A stretch of 64,000 nt of DNA, taken from NCBI GenBank assembly GCA_026874595.1, contig CM049307.1, positions 81,628,643 to 81,692,642 on the forward strand, given 5' to 3'. The notes beneath the pieces were generated by a model that saw nothing but the letters and a program-made list of their open reading frames with translations, was not told where the DNA came from and searched no databases. Numbering within the stretch: the first letter of the stretch is position 1; the number at the start of each line of letters is the position of its first letter. The position numbers and the translations under genes were made by a program. This stretch comes from Sipunculus nudus (Eukaryota; Annelida; Sipuncula; Golfingiida; Sipunculidae). Positions 23,187-35,937 of this stretch are shown here, one piece after another.

Positions 23187-23410
23187 AAATGGATAACGTT
23201 ACAAAAAAGTTACGCTTACATTCCCAAACGTCAATCACTGCTCGGCAATCAACAGCACCGCTAACTACAGGCTGCACTGGGAGTCGCCTGCTTTCTGGAC
23301 AGCTTGTAGCTTACACTGCGTTTTACGTCATCACTTTTGTTGTTTACATGCTGAGTCCACACAACTTTATCACGTGGTGAGATAAACGTGAGTGGGCGTG
23401 GAGCGTCAAC
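23187..23410 (-). promoter_or_regulatory. Possible alternative promoter and 5' UTR exon of the CARHSP1-like gene
   Basis: Compared with its AT-rich surroundings this stretch has more CpG, a CACGTG E-box (near 23372) and an acgtcatcac CRE-like word. On the minus strand a donor gtaagt follows 23187, so an untranslated exon could splice to 21148. Only sequence signals support this. Confidence 0.25.
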
Positions 23411-24057
23411 AATCAAGGGAGCATATATTGTACTTTTTTTGTACATGTGTATATGTTTGTGACCACTTTAGCACATTCACTGGCTTTTGAGTAAGCAGCT
23501 GGGATCACTTGACCTATATGTGAACATGTGTGGTTACCTAGAGTTTGGCAGTGTTGTTTAGAAGAGCACAGGAATAATATATGCTAGATGCACCCGTGCA
23601 AAATCCACGGTGCTAAGAGATAAATAGCTCTGTAATAAGCTGTTAGGAACTGAATGTCGCATATTTTAATCCTGGGCTTCCCGCATGGACCTTTACATAT
23701 CTGGTTCTCTAGATGATATAAAGATTACTTGGGCTAGAATTCTCCAGAAATACCCTTCCCCGTAAAAAGTCAGCAAAGAATGGCAAATTGTGCTATTCAG
23801 CAAATCCCAAAAAGAAATACGTTTACGCAAGCTTAAGACTTGGGACAAATACAGGGTCTACGAATTATGAGTGAGATTTTTTTTTAATGATAAACAACAT
23901 GAGTATGACGTCATCATTGCTAGAGTGATGACAGTATCAGATATATATCAGAAGAAACATCTTTCGGTGCAAGTCACAGGCAAGGAAATAACCCTGATAG
24001 CACGTATACGAGGGGCCCACGTGGGCTATTAGGGGCTTAATATGGGCAGACATGGGC

Positions 24058-25413
24058 ATGGGCGGACAAGGAAAAGCCCACATGGGGCCCATGAGGGCAT
24101 TGTCCAGATAGTTCTGCATTGTTCCACATGTGGGCCCATGGCGGGTCCCATGTGGCATGTTCGTATTTGTTACATAAAATAAACAACGATGATATATTAT
24201 TAAATTTTTGAGAAGTAATGATTTAACTGCAGAATTGTTCTACGCGACGTATTTTCATGTTTTTGTCAATTTAAGTTCATCACAGGATTTACTTTTGAAA
24301 TAAGATTAGGTCGAGGAAGCCCCATGGGTTAAGTCACAAGGGTCCCGCCAGGCTAGCCCATGTAATACCAGTATAAACATCATGTTTCTGGATAATAACC
24401 ATATAAAGTCCGTATTTACCCAGCCAAAATATCCTACAGTTTACTATTTACATATATAGTAACCTAAAGGGGTTACAGAAAAATATAGGAAACAAATTAG
24501 TAATATTTGGAGTATTATAGTCAATTTTCAATGCCTCTAGGAAAATCACAACTAGGAACAGGACCCCATAGTAACATATCAGAAACTATGGTTACATGAT
24601 GAATATTAAATTCAATTTTCAATACCTATAGAAAATCTTAATTAACTACAGGAGTCTATAGTCACATATAGGAAACTTTAGTTACGTGGAGTGTTTTCTT
24701 TATCAATTTTCAAAGTATATATTAAGTTTGTAGTTTCCATTAATATCACTTCTATTTTATAAAGCATAATATAGAATATTAATTATAAAATAATCAGATA
24801 ATTTTTTATTTGTTATAAAATATTAATAATATAATTTATTTCTAATACATATTATTGAATATGGGCGGACACAGGTAGTGCCCACATGGGGCCCATTAGG
24901 GTATTGTCCAGATTGTCCTGCATTGTTCCACATGTGGGCCCATGGCGGTTCCCATGTGGCATGTTCGTTTTCGTTACATAAGATAAACAACAATGATATA
25001 TTATTAAAATTTTGAGAATTAATTGTTTAACTGCGAAATTGATCTACGTGACATATTTTCATGTTTCTTTTTCAATTTAAACACATCACAGGATTTACTT
25101 CCGAAATAAAATTAGGTCGAGGGAGCCACATGGGTTTAGTCACAAGGGTCCCGTCAGGCTAGCCCATGTTATACCAGTATAAACATCATCTTTCTAGGTA
25201 ATAACCATATTAAGTCCGTATTTACCCAGCCAAAATATGCTTTAGTTTACTATTTACATGTATAGTAACTTATAGGGGTTACAAAAAAATATAGGAAACT
25301 AATTAGTAATATTTGAGGTAGTATAGTCAATTTTCAATTCCTCCAGGAAAATCACAGCTAGGAGTAAGACCCCATAGTAACATATAGGAAACTATGGTAA
25401 CATGATGAATATT
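24058..25413 (+). repeat. Direct duplication of a ~550-bp GGGCCC/CCATGG-rich segment
   Basis: Segment 24058-24609 is repeated at 24862-25413 in the same orientation. Shared stretches include gcccacatggggccca, cacatgtgggcccatggcgg, tgtggcatgttcg and the end catgatgaatatta. An AT-rich spacer separates the copies. The same word vocabulary reappears at 34547-35130. It lies in a presumed 5' intron of the CARHSP1-like gene. Confidence 0.75.
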
Positions 25414-25997
25414 ATGAATATAATCAGATAAATAAATATTATAAAATATTGATAAATAATTTATTTCTTATTTATATTATTCAATATGTATTCAAATTTT
25501 CTATTTTTAAATACTATTAATATTATTTTTTTTTCATTATAATTATAATTTTAATTACAATAATTATTTATATTACATAATGATATCTTAATATAATGTC
25601 ACTAATATATTATTTCTGATTTTATGATCAATTTTGATAACTAAATATTGCAATAAGAGGCCTAATGATAGTTATAATGAAAATAATAATATTCATAGTA
25701 TTAAAAAAATATCATATTGAAAATAAATAATCAGATAAATATATATTATAAAATATTATTAAAATAATTTTATTTCCAGTTTTTTTAAATGAATCTTATA
25801 TGTATTTAACTGAATAAGAACAACTTAAATCGAATATCAGGTTTTAATATATAGGCCTATAATATTTTCAGGAAAACCTTAATTAATCTTCGAAATGTCA
25901 GTTTTATATCTTGACCGTTTGTTTATACTGTGCAATTACAAGCAATTTAAATTGATGAATATAAACGTGCACACAGTCTGACGACATATTTGCTTAC

Positions 25998-26300
25998 CTC
26001 AAAAGAACTATTTCGTGTAGCGTAATCCGCGGTCTCTTTGATGTCACGCTGCGTGTGGGCCCGCGTAGTCATAAGAAAGAGTGCACTATTGTCATGTCGT
26101 CTGCTGGGCGGGACTGTCAGGCGGGGATATTTCGGCATGCGGAACACTAAGTTTCGTTTGGAAGTTCATAATTTTATAGTTTCTACGTTCTATAGACTTC
26201 ATTTTCACAGAGGATATAATATTACTGGAGTACGCTTTTTCTACAGTGTTTGATAAACGGTTAAGCGCAGCGAGTTGCGGAATTGTCGTCAGCCAAAACG
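25998..26300. promoter_or_regulatory. CpG-richer, possibly bidirectional promoter
   Basis: Within very AT-rich DNA this stretch has many CpGs and a GC-box-like gggcgggact. On the minus strand an exon-like end (aatagttcttttgag, then gtaagc) stops at 25998 and could be a 5' untranslated exon spliced to the CARHSP1-like gene at 21148. On the plus strand a possible exon ends with the donor gtgagc near 26394. The divergent arrangement is an inference. Confidence 0.35.
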
Positions 26301-26303
26301 GCT

Positions 26304-27755
26304 ATGTCAAGGTCTCAAGGACGCTGGTTTGTATTCCAGGATGTCCGGTGTCCGAAGTCGGAGGGCCTGCAAGACGCAAATAAATTGCTATGGTGAGCCA
26401 TTGATTACTGACAAACTATGCCATATGACCATGAATAATCACGTCATGCTCTTTAAATGAATATCAATAATGTTACATTTTCACATGGTTTATCCATTAC
26501 TTAGTGTTAGTGTTATTGTTAAAGATTGTCATGTTAATTTTAGAATTTAATATTTTTATACAAATAACAATGTCACTTTAACTGTAAGTATATAGAAGTA
26601 TAGGTAAATGCTTTTTTTACGCAGATGTGCGTATAGGCTGTCATGTTGCCTTTTTTACTCTATATATCATGCCTTATCATGTATTATTTACACATTTTTT
26701 AAGGTTTTTGCCTATATTGGGCTGGTTATTATTCAGAATTTGTAACATCATGACCATATTTAAAAAATTCTATACATTAGGGTTTCAGTTTCTTTTATTT
26801 TTATTTTTTACCTACAGCAATAGGAAGTTTCATATTAAGTTCCCTATAATAAAAAAAATCAATATGCTTATTAAATTATTTTATATTATTAATATATTTT
26901 GAAAATAGTTTGGTTTAGAGCACTTCATGCAGAGAATTCTAGTAAATCTGACACCTGATATCATGTGTCTTTGAATAGTATGCATGTTATGGTTTCTGCT
27001 TTTTTTTAGATTCACAGACACATTTAGTCCACATTGTTTAATAGTATTAAAATGGATTTTTTATGGATGATATTTGTTTTTCAAATGTTAGTTCTTTTGT
27101 AGTTCCTATTGTAAGTTAAGTATTTAGAAATATAAAAACAAAGTTTTCTGCTTTAGATATGGGAAAACACACATGAAAAAAAAACACCCTGGAGAGAACT
27201 CAACCCAACTTCCTATTCAAGCCCATACATTTTGTCATTTTGGAGAACACTGCAGGAAAGTCCAGGCAAGCAAAATAACAATGGATCTGGATCCTATGTT
27301 CTAAACAGTTGATGAGTTTAATACAAAATTTACTTCATTAATGCACTCATTATATGGATTCATTGGATAGTAGCACAAGTTGGAATAGGTGAAAGTCACA
27401 CCAGAAATTAAAATTTTTCGGACATATATTTCGAATCTTTTTATGGAAGATTAATTGATACCAGGAATTATTCTATCTTTCAAGAATCCCTTTTTTGTGA
27501 AAGAAGGATTATTTATGTGCTGTTCAGTTTAAAAAGGTCAAAGTGGAGCCTAAATTGATGAATGGTGAATTTCTTGTTAGAAGAAAAAAAAACAATTTTC
27601 AGATGGGATGTGGCACATATATAAAGGACCATTGAAAAGCGTAGAATAATCCCTTGGTAGATATAGCACTTCAAGTTTCAGATGTATATTATACATGTTA
27701 TTTTGAGATTCTAAATAATATTTGTAATTAACATTCTGGTGAACCACTAATAAAG
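26304..27755 (+). other. Possible small spliced transcript (coding status unclear)
   Basis: ATG at 26304 opens a frame reading MSRSQGRWFVFQDVRC and continuing to a donor gtgagc after ctatg at 26393. A good acceptor (ttctgctttag) precedes an exon-like stretch from 27153, open in one frame for about 51 codons (WENTHEKKTPWRELNPTSY...), with TGA near 27310. An AATAAA near 27750 followed by T/G-rich sequence could end it. The two frames do not join cleanly: joined as drawn, the first meets a TGA at the splice. It may be a non-coding RNA or a wrong model; the protein is not recognised. Confidence 0.2.
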
Positions 27756-27836
27756 TATGATGTCCTTGATATTATGTTCAGAGTGATTTATTTGCTTTGA
27801 AAATTTCCCATTCAGTCTAGGGATAATTATATGTTG

Positions 27837-28060
27837 AGCTCAGCTGACTAAAAGTCATCTGAGCTATAGCCATGTCCCTGGTCCGTCGTCCGGGCGTCTG
27901 TCCGTTAGTAGGGTATTTTTTTGTAACCGTTGGACATATGAATCCGAAATGCGGCATATGGTTAGACGTCTCCAAAAAAAAAACCCACCATACCGAAAAT
28001 TGGGCCGCTCGACTTCGATCCTTTTACATATTTAGGTAAATATTAAATTTTCTATTTTAA
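27837..28060 (+). repeat. End of a dispersed repeat with terminal hairpin
   Basis: The hairpin agctcagctgact/agtcatctgagct at 27837-27865 is followed by gtccgtcgtccgggcgtctg and gcggcatatggttagacg, wording typical of mollusc interspersed repeats. The far edge is not visible. Confidence 0.4.
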
Positions 28061-29220
28061 AACCAATTCTTAACTTTCAAGATCATCAAAACTTCAGATC
28101 TGATATTGATCATATTTGATATAAATATTCCTCTATATATTTGCCATGTACATACCAAAAATTAGTCAGTATTGTGTAATTTCTTGAAGTTGTGAGCCCC
28201 ATAATTATAAGGCCTTACATATATAATAAAACGTTTCTCGAGCAAAGAAATGAACAGTGATTGGAAGGAGAAGGGAAACAAAAATAATTTATATAATTCA
28301 AATTTTAAAGATATAAAAACCGCCATTTTTTCCATATAAAATTTGCAAATGATGAAATGAATAGATAGGAACTATATGTGCCCTTTTACAATGTCTAGTG
28401 CAAATAAAGTATTCTCAGTATCTACAGGATATCCTCATTATTTTCTTGATGGGCCAGTAAAAAACGTTAAAAAAATCAAGATTTTTTCTTTTTAAACTTT
28501 TATCAATTTAAACATTTTTGCAAAACTAATCAGTCCATTAAAATATTTTTGTAAAACCAATCAATCTATTTTTCTTACTTAAACAACTTGAACGTTTACA
28601 ATAACCGGTATAGGACACTTGTTGCAAATTAAACTATTAATTTTGAAGTATGTTATATGGTCTGTGGCAATAAAAAGCTAACAACAAGTAAAGGAAAGTT
28701 CAGGCAAATAAAAATAGCCATGTAATATACAATTCGAATTACAAACGCACATGTTAGCAAAATCATCAGGGCCACCCAGTCAGAAATCAAGAAAAATAAG
28801 CAAACAGTCTTTTTCTTTAAAATATCACTTAAATCATCTTTAAGATAGGATCTATCTGTTGTCAATCAGCGAAAAAAAAACCCTCAGAAACACTTTAAAA
28901 AAAAAAATATGTAAAATATGGTGAAACTACACCAGTCGGGAATTTAATCAAATATATCAAATTAATTAAAAGTTTACCTCTAAGAAATGTAAACAAATGC
29001 AAGGAAACATAACAAAATAATATAAACAAATATATCAAACGAAGGTATATACTGATGAACATCATTTTAGAATGTTTTTTTTTTTTTTTTTTTTTTTTGC
29101 ATCAAACGATTCGGAGCCCTTAGAATAGCGGTATAACGCGGCATTGGCCACAAATAACACAGGTGCCTATCGCTATTTTTAGCATTTTCATTGTGTGTAT
29201 ATTTGATTAAAGAGTTTATT
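28060..29220. other. AT-rich intergenic DNA
   Basis: No supported gene is seen. A run of about 26 T lies at 29073-29098. The frames here are short and AT-biased. Confidence 0.4.
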
Positions 29221-29224
29221 TGCA

Positions 29225-29715
29225 TAAGACGACCTACCGGGCTTCCATGCGATTAGCTGCGATCGCCCAGCAGCCCTAGAAAGAGAGCCAATCAGAGATT
29301 CATAGTATACTATGCGCATGCGAGTGTATAGTTTCATTCATGTGGTTTCATAGCGGGAAATAGTCCGTGCATGTGCAACAATTCCAGTGCTCACAAATGC
29401 GATGCTGCAAGCATAGGTATATGGCGATCCGATATCCAAATTAGCTTATTTCATTCTGAATTTTCAAAATCAAAAGCTCATAGTCACATGTTTGCAGCCA
29501 TTTTAACGAAGAGATTAAAATAGGTCGGCTTTTTCCGCCTTCGGCCTTAGGATTGTCTGTTGAGGATTTATCCACGCGATATCAAGAATGTCGCTATAGT
29601 CCGTGACCCTCCGTGGAGGTTGATTCCGAAACTGATCTCGGCAGGACCATATAAAAGCTGGACATTTTCGGACACCTCATGGGGAATATTACAAACCTCG
29701 CTGATATTATTTTGA
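29225..29715 (+). promoter_or_regulatory. Promoter-like stretch with a possible first exon
   Basis: CpG and GC content rise. An inverted-CCAAT-compatible agccaatcag (near 29287), an NRF1-like TGCGCATGCGA (29313-29323) and a TATA-like catataaaagc (near 29650) are present. ATG at 29679 reads MGNITNLADIILNVFK and meets a donor gtaagc; an N-terminal MG could be myristoylated. No following exon was recognised, so this is a candidate only. Confidence 0.2.
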
Positions 29716-30790
29716 ATGTTTTCAAAAGTAAGCGGTTTATAATTACAAGTAGAATATCTGGCTATTATCAAATAAATTCAATTTGCATAATACGTAATAA
29801 ATATGGGGGGGGGGGGGAAAGCTGCGTTAAAATATACACGATCGGAAATAGCCCTATACCTCCCGAGCTCTAGATCGGACACAGTTTTGTACGCCAATCC
29901 AGAAGCAAAGCGCGCTCAATCAAACTTAACTAACATGATCGTTCCAACTTGGTTAACGTTGCTCTGCCGCGCAGCCGTACGAAGGGTTTGCAAGAAAGAC
30001 TAAAGTGTGTAATGGCAAAATTAAGCTATTCATTGAAATATTTTTTAGAGGCTCTTTTGTATCAATTGCATTGTCATGCAGCCCACTTTGGTCACTGGAG
30101 GGCATTCAATGCATCTCTCTCTCTCTGCTTACCTGATTCGTAATGTGTCACTTGGGACATCCCCTGCTGTAACAAGTGTACATTAATTTTCATTTCAACC
30201 CGCCCCCCCCCCCCCCGGCACCAAATGTAATGTGAAACCAATCGTAATTTGATAATATATGAGCCAAATTATGAATTAATGAAGGTGCAATTTAAAATTG
30301 TAAATTCTGAATCAAGTTAAATTTTCAGACATTTATTGTTTTGCAAATTTATAAAATATGTATTTTATTTGTGGTAAAAAATTAATACATGTGAATGTAC
30401 AATGTCTTGTTTTTGGACAAAATTTGGGATAAATGAAGATGCTATTGAGAATTGTAAATCACCTTATATATTCAGATATATATATATGATATACTGCAAA
30501 TGTAAAATATTTATAAACTTGAAAAAAAAAAACTGATGTGATGAAAAGAATAAGGATCTTATGCAAATATTTTTTCATTATTTTCCTGCCTCAGCATAAA
30601 ATAAAATAAAGTGATTGGCTTTGTTTTTACCACCTCTCTTTTTTTAAATTTGTTACAATTATGAATAAACATTTCCACCCGTAAGTATTGTTGCCTTAAA
30701 TTTCACCTCTCACCATTAAAACCCCCTTCCCCTTGCCATTGAGCCCCTGCACCTGTGGACTGGCCCATTAGTTTTATAGCAAATATATAG

Positions 30791-32561
30791 GGATTTATTA
30801 AATGAGAAAGAAATCAGTGTAATAAAAAAAAAATATAATTGAATCATAATATGTTCTTGCCTCAGCAGTATGTGACATAAAGGGACCAGTGCCATCTGTG
30901 CATCTTTGTTGAATCAACTCTTTTCCTATAAGCATTGTTTAATACTCCCCCCCCCCTCTCTCTCTCTCCTCCTCCTCCTCCCTCTATCCAAACTTATTTT
31001 AAGCACATAATTTTTTTTCAAGATTGCATTATTAACGATAAGAGGCCAAAATATTAATGTTTTACACAGTGAGTACAATATACATGTATACTTATCAGAT
31101 TTAGCTTATGTTCATTTGAAAATGTTCATTTTCAATTTTTAGCGAACCTGCGAGCTTATGCGATGGTGCGCCGTCGTGCGTCAGTGCGTCTTGTGCCGTG
31201 CGTCGTCTGTACGTTAACCATAGCTATCTCAAAAATGGCAGGAGCTAGCATCAATTTTTTTTGCAAATAATCAGTCATCTGAAAAACTCTATCGGATTTT
31301 GTTTATTTTTTGTTCTAACTGTATTTTCTTAGATTTTATAGGGAAAACGCTAAAGAGATTTAAGAATCTTCTCCGAAACTGTCCAAGCAAATTTTCCAAT
31401 ATTTAACAAAAATTATCCCTGGAACAATCTCTCTCAAGTTTGTTTGAATGGTTCCAGTTCGGAGATTTTTGGCCGACTTACAAGAGGTTAAACTTTGTCA
31501 TCTATCCAAAAACGCACACTAAAATTAAAATGATCTCAGAAACTTCTGGAGCTAGCATCACCAAATTTTATGCCAATGTTTTATAACATAAATCATATCT
31601 TAAATTAAGGTATTGGTGGCGCCACTAACATTGACCTTTTTTTACAAGCAAAAATGCAATTTTAAACTCTTTTAGCCTATAATATAAGGATTTATTAAAT
31701 GAGAAAGAAATCAGTGTAATAAAAAAAAGGATATAATTGAATCATATTATGTTCTTGCCTCAGCAGTATGTGACATAAAGGGACCAGTGCCATCTGTGCA
31801 TCTTTGTTGAATCAACTCTTTTCCTATAAGCATTGTTTAATACTCCCCCCCCCCCCCCTCTCTCTCTCTCCTCCTCCTCCTCCTCCCTCTATCCAAACTT
31901 ATTTTAAGCACATAATTTTTTTTCATGATTGCATTATTAACGATAAGAGGCCAAAATATTAATATTTTACACAGTGAGTACAATATACATGTATACTTAT
32001 CAGATTTAGCTTATGTTCATTTGAAAATGTTCATTTTCAATTTTTAGCGAACCCGTGCGTCAGTGCGTCTTGTGCTGTGCGTCGTCTGTACGTTAACCAT
32101 AGCCATCTCAAAAATGGCAGGAGCTAGCATCAATTTTTTTTGCAAATAATCAGTCATCTGAAAAACTCTATCGGATTTTGTTTATTTTTTGTTCTAACTG
32201 TATTTTCTTAGATTTTATAGGGAAAACGCTAAAGAGATTTAAGAATCTTCTCCGAAACTGTCCAAGCAAATTTTCCAATATTTAACAAAAATTATCCCTG
32301 GAACAATCTCTCTCAAGTTTGTTTGAATGGTTCCAGTTCGGAGATTTTTGGCCGAGTTACAAGAGGTTAAACTTTGTCATCTGTCCAAAAACGCACACTA
32401 AAATTAAAATGATCTCAGAAACTTCTGGAGCTAGCATCGCCAAATTTTATGCCAATGTTTTATAACATAAATCATATCTTAAATTAAGGTATTGGTGGCG
32501 CCACTAACATTGACCTTTTTTTACAAGCAAAAATGTAATTTTAAACTCTTTTAGCCTATAC
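30791..32561 (+). repeat. Recent tandem duplication, period 897 bp
   Basis: The segment starting ggatttattaaatgag at 30791 is repeated from 31688 with only scattered differences and one ~26-bp deletion (near 32050, loss of gagcttatgcgatggtgcgc). Each copy contains a C-run plus (CT)n(CCT)n microsatellite, a gtgcgtcagtgcgtcttgtg segment, and a ggtggcgccact word. A third, diverged partial copy begins near 32866. Confidence 0.85.
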
Positions 32562-32865
32562 AGTTTTATGATGAAACTGTAAAGCTGATTGGTTAAAACT
32601 TTACAAGAATTATTCAATGGTAGGGTTCTGTCAGTGTTATAAGAATAAATTGGGTAAATGCAGCTTTAGCCAGTGTAGCCAATTGGAAAAGGCTTTCAGT
32701 GTTTGAAAACAGATATGACATGCCAAGTTTCAACATGCCAAGTCAGGAGGTCACTCAGTTCAACCAGGTGAGGTCCAGACATCACCATGGCAACTGACCT
32801 GGCTCTGTCTGGTGTCTAGAAAATGAGTCTACACCTCTAGACACATCGTCTCGACGTCTAGACTC

Positions 32866-33190
32866 TGAGCTTATGCGATGGTGTGCCGTCGTCAGTCGTG
32901 CGTCATAGCTATCCCATAAAGGGCAGGAGCTAGCATTACCATTGTTTTTTGTTTGCAAAAAAATTAGTCATATAAAAATTCTAACGGGATTTGCTTTTTT
33001 CTTGGCTAAACATTTACCATGCTGCCAAATTGCACGTTCATCCGTCCCAAAAATAATCATCCCTGGCCAAAAAAAAAAAGAAAACATATCCGAAATATCC
33101 TGACTGATACCTCCTAGTTTTAAAATGTCCTAGGCCGAAAAATGCAGGTCCAAAAAGTCCATTTTGCTGAAATCATAATGACGAAGGTAG
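32866..33190 (+). repeat. Diverged partial copy of the 897-bp repeat
   Basis: It shares gagcttatgcgatggtg, ggcaggagctagcat and the following attagtcat word with the two copies upstream, then diverges. This shows the duplicated unit contains a dispersed family member. Confidence 0.45.
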
Positions 33191-33562
33191 ATATGCAGGA
33201 CATAAGAGGATCAATATTAAATTTAAAAAATAAACCTCCATTCATACTCCCAAACTTTGTACAGGTTCGCATTAGGCCTGTATGCTTTGTTTTGGGAGCA
33301 TTTTATTTCAGTTAATAAATAAAATGTGTTTCACATTATTCCTTGTTTTAAATTTGACAGGTGTTCATACATTTCCATGATTATTTTATGCACATATAAC
33401 TGTCACATAGCTGAAATAATGATACATCTAGAATTATTTGATCATGAGAGACACCTGCACGTTTGATATAGTCCATAAAGTACACATTAATAGTATGGCA
33501 AATATATAGTTAATATGTAATTATCACCAGTGAGCAGGGCTATTTCCTCTGAGCTTTTCAAA

Positions 33563-33602
<40 letters not shown>
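33563..33602. repeat. (TG)n(TA)n microsatellite
   Basis: About eleven TG followed by about nine TA dinucleotides. No gene is nearby. Confidence 0.9.
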
Positions 33603-34034
33603 AGTTGTAGGAAATGGTTTTAAAATCATAATCGATGATTAAAAGATAAAAACGGCCGATAATCGATAATTTAATCGATTATTTTATGTACTTTCTATAT
33701 TACCGTGTAATCTACTGTATACTAGTACCATAAATATTGACCCCAGTAAATAGTCTGACTTGTACATTACTATTCATAATGAAACAATCCATTCACCCGT
33801 AGCCAAGTAGAACTTGCCGACGGACGATTGTTGGCTGCCGCAAGGTTCTGTTGTGATGCTGTTCGGTGTACATTGTTATTTTGTGTTCGCATATCTCTGA
33901 CAGGATTCTTTGCATGTGCATGCATAATCATATTAACCGATTATGCAAAATGCAATCGATTAATTAATTTTGGAAAAAAAGTCCAGTCTTCAATCGATTA
34001 ATCGGAACACCACTGTATTACACAGTGAAAACAG

Positions 34035-34195
34035 AAAAGTGGTAAAACGGTTGGCGTTCCCTGCTGGCACCTGGTGACCCGGGTTTAATCCCGAGTGGCT
34101 ATGAGAGCGAGTTGTAGTGGCCTGTCCAGATCCCCCTGTTTCCTCCCCCCCTAACAGATCACCGCATGCCACCATCCTTGCCATGGAGAATACCT
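34035..34195 (+). mobile_element. tRNA-derived SINE, copy 1
   Basis: An A-box-like gtggtaaaacgg (34039-34050) and a B-box-like gggtttaatcc (34081-34091) are spaced as in tRNA-derived RNA polymerase III promoters. The body that follows (tgagagcgagttgtagt, then ctgtttcctcccccccta, ending ccatcc..ccatgg) matches the inverted copy at 52799-52968, confirming a family. The family name is not known to me. Confidence 0.65.
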
Positions 34196-34546
34196 TGTGT
34201 TAGTTTTTGTGACCAGTTGTACCATTCATGTAAGATAAAGTGGCAGGTTTGTACATATTATTTTGAAACGAATAAATCATGCTCATGGTATCAAGAACAA
34301 AGAAAAATTGTCCAAAACACATATTGTATTATCTAGGGCTGGTAAAATTCACTTATATATGATTTTTTTAAAATCAATTTAAATAAGCCTTTATTGATTT
34401 AATCCAACTTTATTTTTATCAACTCCGTTAACAGTTTTTGTAATACAGATCTTTATGATATTACTGTTGAGGGAAATAAATCATATATAAGAAACTATTT
34501 AGAAAGTTTTTGCGATTGAAATGTGTCCATTTGCTAACCTAATTCC

Positions 34547-35130
34547 TAGCCAGCATTGGACCCGGGAGCAAAAAGTCACTGGTGCCCACGGGGTTAGCCC
34601 ATATAGGACCCATGGACATGTACCACAAGGGTCGCTTGTTTGCATGTAGTGACAAATCATCCAAGGACCCATGTGTCTGCCCTAGTTTAGCCCATTGGTA
34701 GCCATTCGTGGGCCCCATATACAGGCCCCACCTGGTACCCTCCATGGGCCCACATGTATACCCATGTTGGCCCCATGTCCTAGCCAACATTGGACCCGGG
34801 AGCAAAAAGTCACGGGTGCCCACGGGGTTAGCCCATATGGGGCCCATGGACATGTACCTCAAGGGTCCCTTGTTTCCATGTAGTGACAAACCCTCCAAGG
34901 ACCCTTGTGTCTGCCCCTGTATAGCCCATTGGTAGCCATTCGTGGGCCCCATATACAGGCCCCACCTGGTACCCTCCATGGACCCACATGTATACCCATG
35001 TTGGCCCCACGTCCTAGGCAACATTGGACCCGGGAGCAAAAAGTCACGGGTGCCCACTGGGTTAGCCCATATGGGACCCATGGGTTTGTACATATTGGTC
35101 CCACATGGGTCCCTTGTTTGCATGCTATCT
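34547..35130 (+). repeat. 234-bp tandem array, two and a half units
   Basis: The word ttggacccgggagcaaaaag recurs at exactly 234-bp spacing (cccggg at 34561, 34795 and 35029). Units are rich in GGGCCC, CCATGG and CATGG words and belong to the same vocabulary as 24058-25413. Because 234 is a multiple of three, several frames on both strands stay open; the 311-codon frame on the minus strand (34539-35474) is a by-product and not a gene. Confidence 0.85.
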
Positions 35131-35937
35131 GGGAAGTGGTCATTTTCTTTGTTTCTAAGCCAACTGACACAAAAAGTTACGTACAGATTTTGCAGATAAT
35201 TTGTAGAGTAAGGATAAAACCGTATGAACAGTCCATTAATTTTGGAGGTAATCAGAATCATCATATGACAATTAAAGGACGATTTCTTTGTCCCCATGTA
35301 GAAGCAATCTATTTGGTTATATTTGTTCTGCAAATCGCTTGGTGAAACCGGTTGCTGAAGCATAACAGTATTTATACATAAGAAGTGTACACTTGACACA
35401 GGACTGATAAGAATTAGATTCTGGCGGAGATTTGCAGGCTCGGACTGCAGAGATTTGTTATCAGAACCTATCAATTTGAAGATGTACTGGTAATATGATT
35501 TAAATGTTCCTGGAGATTGCGAATCCCTAAATAATATATATTTTAGGGCTTTAAACGACCTTTTTTTTCAAACAACCAGACCCCTTTACTCACTCCCTTC
35601 AATATAATTCCTTGCAATAAAGGTTCATACCTATGGCAATCCCTCTTATAAATCTAGATACTTTCATATACAGCCCGGAACGTTGATTTTAATAATACAA
35701 GTGCTCCACTGTATATATTTACTCGGTAAAATTGATATGGTCGATCGAGGCCTATGTCTGAGAGTCAAACCAGAACATATATAACCTAAAAGCAACAATT
35801 TGAACTTTAAAAGGAAATTGCTCTATTAAAACTTATACTATATAAACATATATGGAAATTATTTTATGACTAATCATTTACAACGGTTACTGTATGCAAT
35901 GATATTAAAAAAAACAACGATAATGAAAAATGTTGTC

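Noticed and set aside
26627-26902. 91-codon hydrophobic plus-strand frame
   Set aside because: It is a Phe/Ile-rich translation of very AT-rich DNA and lies inside the proposed intron of the small transcript.
34539-35474. Longest open frame in the window (311 codons, minus strand)
   Set aside because: It is generated by the 234-bp tandem array, whose period is a multiple of three; overlapping frames on both strands are also open, and no conserved domain is seen.
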